Assembly (NCBI GenBank): GCA_024278455.1
Contig: JAJRTE010000181.1
Coordinates: forward strand, 1-61,167
DNA length: 61,167 bases
From: Myxococcota bacterium
GTDB taxonomy: Bacteria; Myxococcota_A; UBA796; JAJRTE01
Direction: 5' to 3'
Shown: one piece after another, positions 1 to 7,533 of the stretch
Numbering within the stretch: position 1 is the stretch's first letter
How the letters are laid out: each line of letters opens with the position of its first letter
Notes under the pieces: generated by a model
What the model was told of the DNA's origin: nothing
What the model saw: the letters and a program-made list of their open reading frames with translations, nothing else
Database searches by the model: none
Made by a program: the position numbers and the translations under genes

Positions 1-132
1 CTCGGAGGCCTGGCCGGGACCTACCTCGGCGCACGGACACAGCGGTTCATGCCCGCTCGAGCCATCAAGGGGATCCTGGCGGCGTGCCTCCTGTTCGTGG
101 TGGGCAAGTATGTCGTCGAGTTTCTTGGCTAG
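1..132 (+). CDS. C-terminal end of a TSUP (TauE/SafE-like) membrane transporter, 5' cut by window edge
   Basis: Only the last 43 residues are inside the window. They read as a Gly-rich turn (LGGLAGTYLGAR), a short polar loop (TQRFMPARAIKG) and one hydrophobic helix ending VGKYVVEFLG. A G-x-Y-L-G-A-R segment, then 'RAIKG' and a last membrane helix, is the usual end of TSUP-family proteins, which are predicted exporters of sulfite, sulfonates or related anions. Assignment rests on this short tail alone, so the substrate cannot be stated. The TAG stop overlaps, on the opposite strand, the TAG stop of the transposase relic that follows. Confidence 0.55.
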   Translation, partial: LGGLAGTYLGARTQRFMPARAIKGILAACLLFVVGKYVVEFLG

Positions 133-355
133 GTACCCGCGTCCTGTGACAATCCGATTCTCCCTTCGCCCCGACCCAGGTCCCATTGCTGTGGATTTGC
201 CCGGAGGTACGTGCGGATGTGCTTCAATGATTCAGCATACCGGATGATGCGTTCGTAGTAGTTGCGTTGCCAGACGGTGCGAATATCGGTGTGAGGGAAG
301 AATCCGTCCCGGATTGCGAATGGAAGAGTAGTGATGGCGCAGCAGGCCGGCGCCG
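129..355 (-). pseudogene. Relic of a REP-associated tyrosine (Y1) transposase
   Basis: On the minus strand a frame ending at a TAG at 129-131 reads, in pieces, FAIRDGFFPHTDIRTVWQRN, then YYERIIRYAESLKHIRTYLR, then ANPQQWDLG. The order W-Q-R-N-Y-Y-E-R-I-I-R, I-R-x-Y and NPxxWDL is the hallmark C-terminus of IS200/IS605-like REP-associated transposases (RAYT). The N-terminal two thirds, including the HUH motif and catalytic Tyr, are absent, and an in-frame TGA lies just upstream at about 357-359, so this is a decayed fragment. RAYTs mobilise REP palindromes; one REP-like palindrome is present near 11051. Confidence 0.7.
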
Positions 356-418
356 GTCATGGGCTGCCTGTTGCACGTCTCCTCTGTTCCCCACACCCTA
401 TCAACTCGGGAGGTACGC

Positions 419-1687
419 ATGAGACAGAAGAAACGCACCATCGTCAACCTGCTGGGGTTCCTTTTGCTGTTCCTGATCGGGGTGCCCGTTGCTCACGGAC
501 AATCCTACATCAACCCGGCCAACGGCCATCTCTACTACTTGACGCCCTCCACGATGACTGCGAACGACGCCAGGGACTACGCCTGGGGCGAGGGGGGATA
601 CCTGACGTGCATCAACGACCAGGACGAACAGGACTGGCTCGTAGCCACGTTCGGAAGCAGCGCCAAGTACTGGATCGGCGCCAGCGATGAACTCCAGGAA
701 GGGACTTGGCTCTGGGACTCGGGCGAACCCTGGAGCTTCACCGCCTGGTGTCCGGGCGAGCCGAACAACTGGAGCAACGAAGACTACGCCGTGCTCAACT
801 GGCGCTCGAGCGGGTGCTGGAACGACTGGCATGAGTACCACACGAACTACGGGATCGTGGAAATCCCGGATACCACCCCCCCGGTCACCACGATCCACGT
901 GGAGCGCGGCAACGAAGTCCTGCCCGGTATCTTCAACACCGACGCGAGTTTCTCCCTCGAGGCCACCGACGACCAGTCCGGCGTGATGGTGACCTGGTAT
1001 TCCATCGACGGAGAGCCGGAACTGGAATACGTTGGCATCTTCGATGTGACCGGGTCCGACAAACACTACGTCGAGTACTACTCCGTGGACTGGGCAGGCA
1101 ACGTGGAACCGGTCAACACGTACCGTTTCATTATCGACAAGGACCCCCCGGTCAGCGAACTCAAGATCACGGGCGAGCCGCCGGACCGGGCCACGGACAA
1201 CGACGTCTACCTGGTCCCGGTGTGGCTGGTCATCAAAGCTGAAGACGAACTGACCGGAGTAGACAGGATCATGTACGCCATCAACGGAGAGGAGTACGAG
1301 GTCTACGAAGATCCTATCTACCTGGATGAGCCAGGCGACTATGGGGTGATCTACTACGCCGTGGACGTGGCCGAGAACGTCGAACCGGCGAACAAGGTCG
1401 CTTTCACCTTGATCGATCTGCAAATCACCCCGCCGCCCGGATGTCTGACCAACAAGGATTGCAACGACGCCAAGGAGAACGAGTACTGCAAGAAGAAGGA
1501 GGGGGATTGCCAGGGCTATGGAGAATGCACTCCACGTCCCACGATGTGCCCGTACTACTGGTACTGCCGCACGGTGTGCGGCTGCGACGGGCGCGACTAC
1601 TGCGACGCCTGCACAGCGGCCATGGCCGGGGTCAACGTCGCCTACCAAGGCTCTTGTTCGGATCCGGGCCCCGTCTCCGTCCAGTAG
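419..1687 (+). CDS. Secreted C-type lectin-like protein with Ig-like repeats and a Kazal-like Cys-rich tail
   Basis: 422 aa. The start at 419 is chosen because GGGAGG lies just upstream; the frame opens earlier at 359. A Sec signal peptide ends near residue 27 (VAHG|Q). Residues about 30-150 form a C-type lectin fold with WIGASD, the GEPNN calcium/sugar motif (about 114-118) and the GCWNDW motif (about 133-138). Two OmpL47/Ig-like repeats follow, each with a 'D-x-x-SGV' turn and a Y-S/A-I-D/N-G strand. The tail (about 355-415) has many Cys and the Kazal-type pattern V-C-G-C-D-G...Y...C...AG...G-x-C. Likely exported and carbohydrate- or protein-binding; target unknown. A strong hairpin downstream ends the unit. 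Confidence 0.85.
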   Translation: MRQKKRTIVNLLGFLLLFLIGVPVAHGQSYINPANGHLYYLTPSTMTANDARDYAWGEGGYLTCINDQDEQDWLVATFGSSAKYWIGASDELQEGTWLWDSGEPWSFTAWCPGEPNNWSNEDYAVLNWRSSGCWNDWHEYHTNYGIVEIPDTTPPVTTIHVERGNEVLPGIFNTDASFSLEATDDQSGVMVTWYSIDGEPELEYVGIFDVTGSDKHYVEYYSVDWAGNVEPVNTYRFIIDKDPPVSELKITGEPPDRATDNDVYLVPVWLVIKAEDELTGVDRIMYAINGEEYEVYEDPIYLDEPGDYGVIYYAVDVAENVEPANKVAFTLIDLQITPPPGCLTNKDCNDAKENEYCKKKEGDCQGYGECTPRPTMCPYYWYCRTVCGCDGRDYCDACTAAMAGVNVAYQGSCSDPGPVSVQ

Positions 1688-1702
1688 GCCGATTCGCTGC
1701 CA

Positions 1703-1747
1703 TCCCCCGATGATCCCCGATGGCGTGGCACGCGATGCATCGGGGGG
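1703..1747. terminator. Bidirectional hairpin terminator between converging genes
   Basis: CCCCCGATG is matched about 25 nt later by CATCGGGGG, giving a 9-bp GC-rich stem. It sits 15 nt after the lectin-like gene stop and just beyond the stop of the converging small gene, so it can serve both strands. There is no long T-run on either side. Confidence 0.6.
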
Positions 1748-1758
1748 GTGCTTCTTCC

Positions 1759-2067
1759 TCAATCCAACCCGAGCAACGCCAGGAAGATCGACCAGGTGCC
1801 CTGGCGACTCAGCACCTGGACGCTTCGAGTTGTCGACCGCCCCTCGCCTTGCATGCCGTTCTGGCAGTTCCTCCCGGGCGGCGTGGTCCCGTCGCACCCG
1901 CCACCTCCGAAGGTCGGGCCAGTGGTATCCTGGCTGTCAGGAGATCCGTCCTCGTCCGAGGGGGAGGTGCCCGCGGCCACGGACGGCGAAGCAACCGCTC
2001 CCGGTCCCGGGACGCCGGCCACCAGGATCCCGAACAGCACAACAACCATTGCTTTCTTTCCAAGCAT
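1759..2067 (-). CDS. Small secreted protein of unknown function
   Basis: 102 aa. The start follows a perfect AGGAGG (ATAGGAGGCGTC-ATG). The N-terminus MLGKKAMVVVLFGILVAG followed by VPGPGAVASP is a Sec signal peptide. The mature part is low-complexity, rich in Gly, Ser, Thr, Asp, with two Cys (GGGGCDG, GRNCQNG), and ends with a hydrophobic stretch WSIFLALLGLD. No family is recognised. It converges on the lectin-like gene and may share its terminator. Small Gly/Cys exported proteins can be structural or surface-sorted, but nothing here shows which. Confidence 0.6.
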   Translation of the reverse strand: MLGKKAMVVVLFGILVAGVPGPGAVASPSVAAGTSPSDEDGSPDSQDTTGPTFGGGGCDGTTPPGRNCQNGMQGEGRSTTRSVQVLSRQGTWSIFLALLGLD

Positions 2068-2233
2068 GACGCCTCCTATCGATCTCGCTTGTGAATCTGG
2101 ACCCGGCCCCCGCCTGCTGCACGCAGCGTTTCCCTGCGGGGCCGCCCACCTCATCTCGTCGATTCCCGCCCAGCCGCCCGCTGGACGCCCGGTCCGGTCT
2201 GCCGGCGATACGCCCGCCCACTCATGCCGGGTC

Positions 2234-3163
2234 TCAGTGGGCCGAACCCGGCGCCGGGACCACCGGTGCTGTCAACCAGCACACCCACCAGTCGCCCTCC
2301 CCGGCTCTCGAGCAGGGGGCACCTCCCTCTCCCGCACGCGATCCGGGATCGGGGTCTCTGCCGACAACCCGCTCGAACGTCGGCGCAGATTCCCCGGGTG
2401 GTCCGATCATGGCAACCACACGCCGGGTTTCCTCGGCTGCCGCGAACCAAGGTTGTCCGGCAGGGATCTCGACCTCGAGCGTGTCTCCCGTCCGCGTGAC
2501 GCGGGACTCGAGCACGACCACGGATCCGACCGCTTCCGAAACGGTGCCGATCACCACCGACGGAAGGGTCCCGGGTCCGGGCGCTTCCCTGGGAAACCAG
2601 CGCAGGACGACTTTCCGCATGGGATCGATCCGGACCGGTGAAGGCGGTCTGTCCCGGCCCGGTGCGCTCGGGCCTCGATAGAGACCAGGATCCAGGACCA
2701 GCGCACCGTGAACGAACGGCTCGATGGGGACATCGCCACCGCGGTCCTCGAGGGGAATCATCCACGGGAGTCCGGTGAGGATCGCGAGCAGTGCCAGCAC
2801 GGCCACGAGCGGGCGCAGTTTCCCCGCCCCCCACACTGCCCCGATCCAACTCCACCAGGCCGCCCGGCGCGCCCCTGCTCGAGGTTCCGCCGCGGCACAG
2901 ATGGCGTCGAGGCGCGCTCGAGGCACCTCGATCTCCGGCTCGGGCTCCTTTGCCAGTTCCAACAGGTGCTTCCGGCAGGGCGCACAGCGATTGAGGTGTT
3001 GCAGGGTTTCCCGCGTTCCGCGGCCCCGCTGGACCTCCTCGATCCGTTCGACGTTCGGACACCCTTGCACCGGCGGCTGGCTCGCCTCGACCCGGCCCAG
3101 CGCTTGGAGGAGAGGGTCTGTTTCGATCGTGCCGTGCACGTCCTTCCCGTCGTCCTGGTTCAC
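2234..3163 (-). CDS. Membrane-anchored zinc-finger (ZAS-type) putative anti-sigma factor
   Basis: 309 aa. Residues 35-63 carry C-x20-H-x3-C-x2-C (GCP...HLNRCAPC), the zinc-binding anti-sigma pattern also found in RsrA/ChrR-type regulators. One membrane helix follows at about 116-137 (LRPLVAVLALLAILTGLPW); the C-terminal 170 residues would lie outside the cytoplasm. It is the third gene of a minus-strand operon and its ATG overlaps the stop of the lipoprotein gene (ATGA), while the first gene encodes a sigma factor. Sequestration of that sigma factor is inferred from the motif and context. The tail is Pro/Gly-rich and unrelated to anything recognised. Confidence 0.75.
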   Translation of the reverse strand: MNQDDGKDVHGTIETDPLLQALGRVEASQPPVQGCPNVERIEEVQRGRGTRETLQHLNRCAPCRKHLLELAKEPEPEIEVPRARLDAICAAAEPRAGARRAAWWSWIGAVWGAGKLRPLVAVLALLAILTGLPWMIPLEDRGGDVPIEPFVHGALVLDPGLYRGPSAPGRDRPPSPVRIDPMRKVVLRWFPREAPGPGTLPSVVIGTVSEAVGSVVVLESRVTRTGDTLEVEIPAGQPWFAAAEETRRVVAMIGPPGESAPTFERVVGRDPDPGSRAGEGGAPCSRAGEGDWWVCWLTAPVVPAPGSAH

Positions 3164-3660
3164 GAGACACCGTCCTTCCTATTGTTCCTGTTCGTAGACG
3201 CGGGCGTGATTGCCCCCCATTTCCAGAAGATTTCGCCAACCGGGGTCACCCAGCAACCAAAGTGCTCCTCGTGCCCCGGAAGTGGACTCGAGGGTATTGC
3301 TGGCTGCTCGAACCGCGGAGACGAGCGCTCGTCCCGGCCCGGCGGCTGGTGAGGTTGCGAGATCGACCACGTCACCCGCCGGACACCGCCAAATCCCTCG
3401 CCCGCATGCAGGAGGATACCCAGCCGTTCCCCGAGGCCGCACCGGTACCGGGGGACCGGGCCCTCCAGCGTATTTCGGGCTCCAAAGGCGTGGACCAGCT
3501 CCAGCGACACTGCCTCTTGCCGGTCCCCGGCCTCCGAAGTGGGCGGAGAGACGGATTCGACAGGGTTGCTTCCGGCGGTGTCCCCATCCTGCGCGGGGCC
3601 GGTGCACCCAAGCAAAAGAGAGCACGACAGCAGGCACGCCCGAGTTGTTGCCGGCGTCAT
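3160..3660 (-). CDS. Lipoprotein encoded between a sigma factor and its putative anti-sigma factor
   Basis: 166 aa. The start at 3660 overlaps the sigma-factor stop by 4 nt (ATGA), implying translational coupling; a longer open frame upstream lies wholly inside the sigma gene and is not needed. N-terminus MTPATTRACLLSCSLLLGC has a lipobox (LLLGC, Cys19). The mature part has no recognised domain, with a central V-T-W-S-I stretch and a C-terminal WVTPVGEIFWKWG. It may be a periplasmic or outer-membrane sensor or target linked to the regulatory pair; this is inferred only from position. Confidence 0.65.
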   Translation of the reverse strand: MTPATTRACLLSCSLLLGCTGPAQDGDTAGSNPVESVSPPTSEAGDRQEAVSLELVHAFGARNTLEGPVPRYRCGLGERLGILLHAGEGFGGVRRVTWSISQPHQPPGRDERSSPRFEQPAIPSSPLPGHEEHFGCWVTPVGEIFWKWGAITPASTNRNNRKDGVS

Positions 3661-4376
3661 CCCATCAGGCCTTCCTCCCCGGGTGCCCCCGGCCGGTCTG
3701 CCTGCGGGCGGCGCTCCGCCGGCCGACCATCCTGGGAATTCCCAACCGCGCCGGCCTCCCGCTCGATCCGTTCCCGACAATCGCGGGCACGGCGGCGAAT
3801 CCTGTGCAGGCGTTTGTAGGCCCGGGGCGCGGACATGCCGAGCGCTCGAGCCGCGTCGACCACACGCTCCTGGTCGAGGAATACCAGGCGAAACAGCAGG
3901 CCGTCGCGCGGGGACAGCAGGGCCTTCAAGCACTTCAGGATGGCCTGGAGGTGCTGCCTGTGTTCCACCATGCTCTCTGGCCCCGGGGTCCCGCGGTCCT
4001 CCATCGACGCCTCATGCCCCCCCGGATCCGTCACGTGGAGCCGTTCTCCGCTCCGTTTCAGGCTCTGTCTTCGCCGCTGCCGGTCCGCCCACGTCCGCTC
4101 GAGCACGAGCCACAAGAACCGCTCGCACGACCCTTGAGCCGGATCGTAGGCGTCAAGGGCGCCTCCCGGCTCGACCATGCGGATCCAGGCATCCTGGAGC
4201 AGATCTTCGCGGTCCGGCCGGGCGCCAGGACCGCGCAACGGTGCAACACGGCGCGCCAGTTGGCGGTTCATCTTCCCCCAGTATCGCCGGACCAGTCGCT
4301 CGATCGCATCCCGGTCGCCCGCCTTGGCTCGGGCGACCAGTTCGGGGACATCGACGTCATGGTGCTCGTCCGTCAT
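3657..4376 (-). CDS. RNA polymerase sigma factor (ECF/sigma-70 family)
   Basis: 239 aa from the chosen start (MTDEHHDVDV); the frame is open to 4559, so the start is uncertain and no strong ribosome site marks it. Region 2 is visible at about residues 12-105 (LVARAKAGDRDAIERLVRRY...EDLLQDAWIRM...FLWLVLERTWADRQRRR). Region 4, with its helix-turn-helix, is at about 150-205 (LSPRDGLLFRLVFLDQERVV, then DAARALGMSAPRAYKRLHRI). The C-terminus is an Ala/Pro/Arg-rich tail of about 25 residues. First gene of a three-gene operon with a lipoprotein and a zinc-finger anti-sigma-like membrane protein, the usual layout for stress-responsive ECF systems. Confidence 0.8.
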   Translation of the reverse strand: MTDEHHDVDVPELVARAKAGDRDAIERLVRRYWGKMNRQLARRVAPLRGPGARPDREDLLQDAWIRMVEPGGALDAYDPAQGSCERFLWLVLERTWADRQRRRQSLKRSGERLHVTDPGGHEASMEDRGTPGPESMVEHRQHLQAILKCLKALLSPRDGLLFRLVFLDQERVVDAARALGMSAPRAYKRLHRIRRRARDCRERIEREAGAVGNSQDGRPAERRPQADRPGAPGEEGLMG

Positions 4377-4572
4377 CGCCGGCACGTCCGAAGGCAAGGC
4401 AACGGTGTGCGCGTCCTGTGCGCCCACCCATCTCGGCCATCCGTTGAACGATACTTCAGCCATTCTCGATTTGGTGTGCTTCTTGACACGAGACGCACTG
4501 GGGACACACGCAGGCAGGATACGCCTGGAACCGTACACCGGCGTGCGGCATGAGAGCACGCGATCGCTGGGG

Positions 4573-4589
4573 TCATGCCAGCGGCATGA
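4573..4589. repeat. Perfect 7-3-7 inverted repeat between thiC and the sigma-factor operon
   Basis: TCATGCC-AGC-GGCATGA is a perfect palindrome about 200 nt upstream of the sigma-factor start and 56 nt beyond the thiC stop. With a 3-nt loop and no T-run it could be an operator or a short terminator stem; the sequence does not decide. Confidence 0.4.
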
Positions 4590-4644
4590 AGGGAGGCCGG
4601 CAGCCCGTGCCTGTCCCGGCCACGGGCCGGACGGCTCGAGCGGA

Positions 4645-5976
4645 CTACATCGCCCCGCTCTTGAGCGCGTCCTTGCTCACTCCGAGCGCCTCGGACGAGA
4701 CCTTCACCGCGCAGAAATGGCCGCACATGGAACAGGGGTCGTCGGTCTCGACGATCTGGCCGGCATCCTCCCGCCGCGCCCGCCACTCGAGGACGACGCG
4801 AGGGTCCAGGGCCAGTTCGGCCTGGCGTTTCCAGTCCAGTTGACAGCGGGCTCGAGCCATCTGGTCATCGACACGCCGTGCGCCAGGCAGGCCTCGAGCG
4901 ATATCCGCGGCATGGGCGGCGATGCGGGAGGCGATCACGCCCTGGCGCACGTGTTCGGGCTCTGGCAGCCCGAGGTGTTCGGCGGGGGTGACGTAGCAGA
5001 GGAAGTCGGCGCCGGCCCAAGCTGCCAGCGCTCCGCCGATGGCGCTGGTGATGTGGTCGTAGCCAGGCGCGATGTCTGTCACGAGCGGCCCGAGAACGTA
5101 GAAGGGGGCACCTTCGCACACCGTTTTCTGAATCTCCATCTGGGTGCGGACCTGGTCGAGGGGGACATGGCCGGGACCTTCTACCATGACCTGCACGCCA
5201 GCCGCACGTGCCCGCCGGACCAACTCGCCAAGGGTCACGAGTTCCTCTAGTTGGGCGCGGTCTCCGGCGTCCGCAAGACAGCCCGGGCGCAGACCGTCGC
5301 CGAGGGAGAGGGTCACATCATGGGCTCTGGCGATATCGAGCAGGTCGTCGTACCGGGTGTACAAGGGATTCTCGACGCCGTATTCGTGCATCCAGGCGGC
5401 CAGGAAGGAGCCGCCGCGACTCACGATCCCCAGTTTTCGCCCCTGGTCGAGCAGGAGTTGGACCGCCCGCCGGGTCACCCCGCAATGGACGGTGACGAAG
5501 TCCACTCCTTGCTCGGCCTGGCGCTGAATCACCTCGAACAGCAGGTCAGGAGTGAGCCCCGAGGTGATGTCTCCGGCCCGCTCGATGGCGATGGCGGCGG
5601 CCTCGTAGATGGGCACCGTGCCGAGCGGCACCGGGCAGCGCTCCAGGATCGCTTGCCGGATGGCCGCCAGGTTCCCTCCGGTGGACAGGTCCATCACCGC
5701 ATCGGCCCCCGCGCCGACGGCCGCATCGAGCTTGGCAAGTTCGGCCTCGAGGCTCACGGCATCGGGCGATGTCCCGATGTTGGCGTTCACCTTGACACGC
5801 AAGCCGCCGCCGATACCTCGAGGCGACAGGCCCCGGTGGGTGGGGTTGGCCGGCACAACGACCTTTCCAGCAGCCACCAGTGCCCGGATCTCGTCCACCG
5901 GCAGACGCTCGGCCTCGGCAACGGCCAGCATCTCCGATGTCGTCCTGCCATCCCTGGCACTCTCGTACTGGGTCAT
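4645..5976 (-). CDS. thiC: Phosphomethylpyrimidine synthase ThiC (radical SAM)
   Basis: 443 aa, the short form of ThiC. Converts aminoimidazole ribotide to HMP-phosphate, the pyrimidine half of thiamine. Diagnostic stretches are VKVNANIGTSP near the N-terminus, VMDLSTGGNL, VPLGTVPIYEA, VTVHCGVT, SRGGSFLAAWM, MVEGPGHVPLDQ, LGPLVTDIAPGYDHITSAIG and the C-terminal cluster CSMCGHFC, which binds the 4Fe-4S cluster (spacing C-x2-C-x3-C, one residue tighter than the E. coli form). Start follows GAGGAGAATCCCA. It lies 58 nt after thiD in the same operon. The closest alternative is the paralogue BzaF, but linkage to thiD favours ThiC. Confidence 0.95.
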   Translation of the reverse strand: MTQYESARDGRTTSEMLAVAEAERLPVDEIRALVAAGKVVVPANPTHRGLSPRGIGGGLRVKVNANIGTSPDAVSLEAELAKLDAAVGAGADAVMDLSTGGNLAAIRQAILERCPVPLGTVPIYEAAAIAIERAGDITSGLTPDLLFEVIQRQAEQGVDFVTVHCGVTRRAVQLLLDQGRKLGIVSRGGSFLAAWMHEYGVENPLYTRYDDLLDIARAHDVTLSLGDGLRPGCLADAGDRAQLEELVTLGELVRRARAAGVQVMVEGPGHVPLDQVRTQMEIQKTVCEGAPFYVLGPLVTDIAPGYDHITSAIGGALAAWAGADFLCYVTPAEHLGLPEPEHVRQGVIASRIAAHAADIARGLPGARRVDDQMARARCQLDWKRQAELALDPRVVLEWRARREDAGQIVETDDPCSMCGHFCAVKVSSEALGVSKDALKSGAM

Positions 5977-6034
5977 TGGGATTCTCCTCGTTCCAGGTTC
6001 ATCCGTTCGTTCCGGCCCGCTTCCAGGCACACTG

Positions 6035-6835
6035 TCACCCGCCTTGCAGCCTGTCCGCCAGCCATGCGTAGGGATTGGTCGGCCCGTGTCCTTTCCCAAG
6101 GGCAATGCCACCCTCGATGGCGCGCACCAGGAACGACCGGGCCCGCGTGACCGCCTCCACGACGCCCGCGCCTTGCGCCAGGTAGGTGGCGATGGCCGCG
6201 GACAGGGTGCACCCCGTACCATGGGTGTGCTTCGAGCGAATCCTCGAGCCGGACAAGATGTGGAACCGATCGCCGCCGTACAGGACATCCACAGGATCGC
6301 CCTCGAGATGACCGCCCTTGACGAGCACCCAGCGGGGCCCCAGTTCGGCAATGGCGACCGCCGCGTCCCGCATCCGGGCAACCGTGTCCACCGGGCAACC
6401 GCACAACACCTCGGCCTCCGGAAGGTTGGGCGTTGCCAGGAGAGCCAGCGGGAGAAGCTCCGAGATCAACACGCATCGAGCCGATCCCGGCAGCAAGGCG
6501 TCTCCGCTCTTGGCGACCATGACCGGATCGACCACGAGGTTGCCTATTCCATGTCGTCTCACCCCATCGGCCACTGCCCGGACCACGCCGGCGCCGCCAA
6601 GCATGCCCGTTTTCACGGCGTCCGCGCCGATGTCGTCCATCACCGCGTCCAGTTGCGCCCGGACGAACTCGGGAGGCACAGGGTGGACGGCTCGAACCGC
6701 TCGAGTGTTCTGGGCGGTCAGGGCGGTGATCACGCTCATGCCGTAGCCGCCGAGCACGGTGATGGTCTTGAGGTCGGCCTGGATCCCGGCCCCGCCCCCG
6801 GAATCGGACCCGGCGACGGTCAGCACGCGCTTCAT
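6035..6835 (-). CDS. thiD: Hydroxymethylpyrimidine / phosphomethylpyrimidine kinase ThiD
   Basis: 266 aa, usual length for ThiD. Phosphorylates HMP and HMP-phosphate to HMP-diphosphate, the next step after ThiC. N-terminal substrate motif TVAGSDSGGGAGIQADLKT, central VVDPVMVAKSG, and the C-terminal ribokinase-type anion hole HTHGTGCTLSAAIATYLAQG are all intact. Its ATG overlaps the stop of the upstream Cys-rich gene by 4 nt (ATGA), so the two are translationally coupled, and thiC follows 58 nt downstream. Confidence 0.95.
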   Translation of the reverse strand: MKRVLTVAGSDSGGGAGIQADLKTITVLGGYGMSVITALTAQNTRAVRAVHPVPPEFVRAQLDAVMDDIGADAVKTGMLGGAGVVRAVADGVRRHGIGNLVVDPVMVAKSGDALLPGSARCVLISELLPLALLATPNLPEAEVLCGCPVDTVARMRDAAVAIAELGPRWVLVKGGHLEGDPVDVLYGGDRFHILSGSRIRSKHTHGTGCTLSAAIATYLAQGAGVVEAVTRARSFLVRAIEGGIALGKGHGPTNPYAWLADRLQGG

Positions 6836-7323
6836 GACCGGCCGCCCGTGCCTGCGCGCTTCTGCTCGAGGCTGTACTCGTTCAACAGCCTTACCAAGTC
6901 GGGGTTGTCCTCGATCGCCTTCTGGGTCAACGTGAGGTAGCGGCTCAGCCGAATGGCCTCGTGGCTCACCTCGTTGACCTTTCCGTTGAGAATCACGAAA
7001 TGGCGGTGCGGCACGCTGCTCCCCGAGACGTACACGGCCTCGTTCACACCCGCGTGGAGCGTGTAGCAGTCCGGGGAACAATCGACAGTCAACACCTCGA
7101 TACGGTTGGGATGGGTCGACGTGAGCATGGACGCCAGCTTGCCGAAAATTGGCTGCTCCGCCTCCGGACACGCCGTGAGCACCACCTTTCCGTCGCTCAT
7201 CCTGGCAAAGATCTCGGGGTAGGCGTTCTGCACACACTCGCCAACGACCAAGACGTCGGCGCCATCGAGAAACGGACTCTTGGCCCAGCTTTCCATCAGC
7301 TTCGCACACACCTTGTGCGGCAT
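6832..7323 (-). CDS. Uncharacterised Cys-rich protein co-transcribed with thiD and thiC
   Basis: 163 aa. The start at 7323 follows CGAGGAGAACGTC. Conserved-looking Cys positions are C6 (KVCAK), C30 (VGECVQNAY), C52 (TACPEAE), C82 and C86 (VDCSPDC), spaced as in a small iron-sulfur or thiol-redox domain. Around them are alternating beta/alpha segments (ADVLVVGEC, KVVLTAC, IEVLTVDC, HRHFVILNG). It is soluble, with no signal peptide or membrane helix. The ATGA overlap with thiD implies stoichiometric expression, so a role in thiamine synthesis, such as redox support of ThiC, is possible but unproven. I do not recognise the family. Confidence 0.75.
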   Translation of the reverse strand: MPHKVCAKLMESWAKSPFLDGADVLVVGECVQNAYPEIFARMSDGKVVLTACPEAEQPIFGKLASMLTSTHPNRIEVLTVDCSPDCYTLHAGVNEAVYVSGSSVPHRHFVILNGKVNEVSHEAIRLSRYLTLTQKAIEDNPDLVRLLNEYSLEQKRAGTGGRS

Positions 7324-7533
7324 TGACGTTCTCCTCGAATAGGGGGGTTGCGCTCGGCCCGGGGCGAGACGCCGCGTCCGAACCTCGCCGCGACGACGAT
7401 CCACACGCTGACGGCCCCTGCCATAGCGACCCGGGCAGTGTCGTTCTCCTGCACAGGCAGCGGACATCCTGAAGCAACCGCGACGCCATCGCAACAAGAT
7501 TGTGCTCGAGACCATCCTCGCCGGCGATGTGGA

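Noticed and set aside
401..1897. A 498-aa minus-strand frame opposite the lectin-like gene
   Set aside because: Low-complexity Val/Asp/Arg translation of the antisense strand; the plus-strand product has a signal peptide, ribosome site and recognisable domains.
7324..7533. Possible TPP riboswitch before the thiamine genes
   Set aside because: I looked for CTGAGA, ACCC, GAACCTGATCTGG and GCGTAGGGAA-like blocks on the minus strand and found none here or before 9693.
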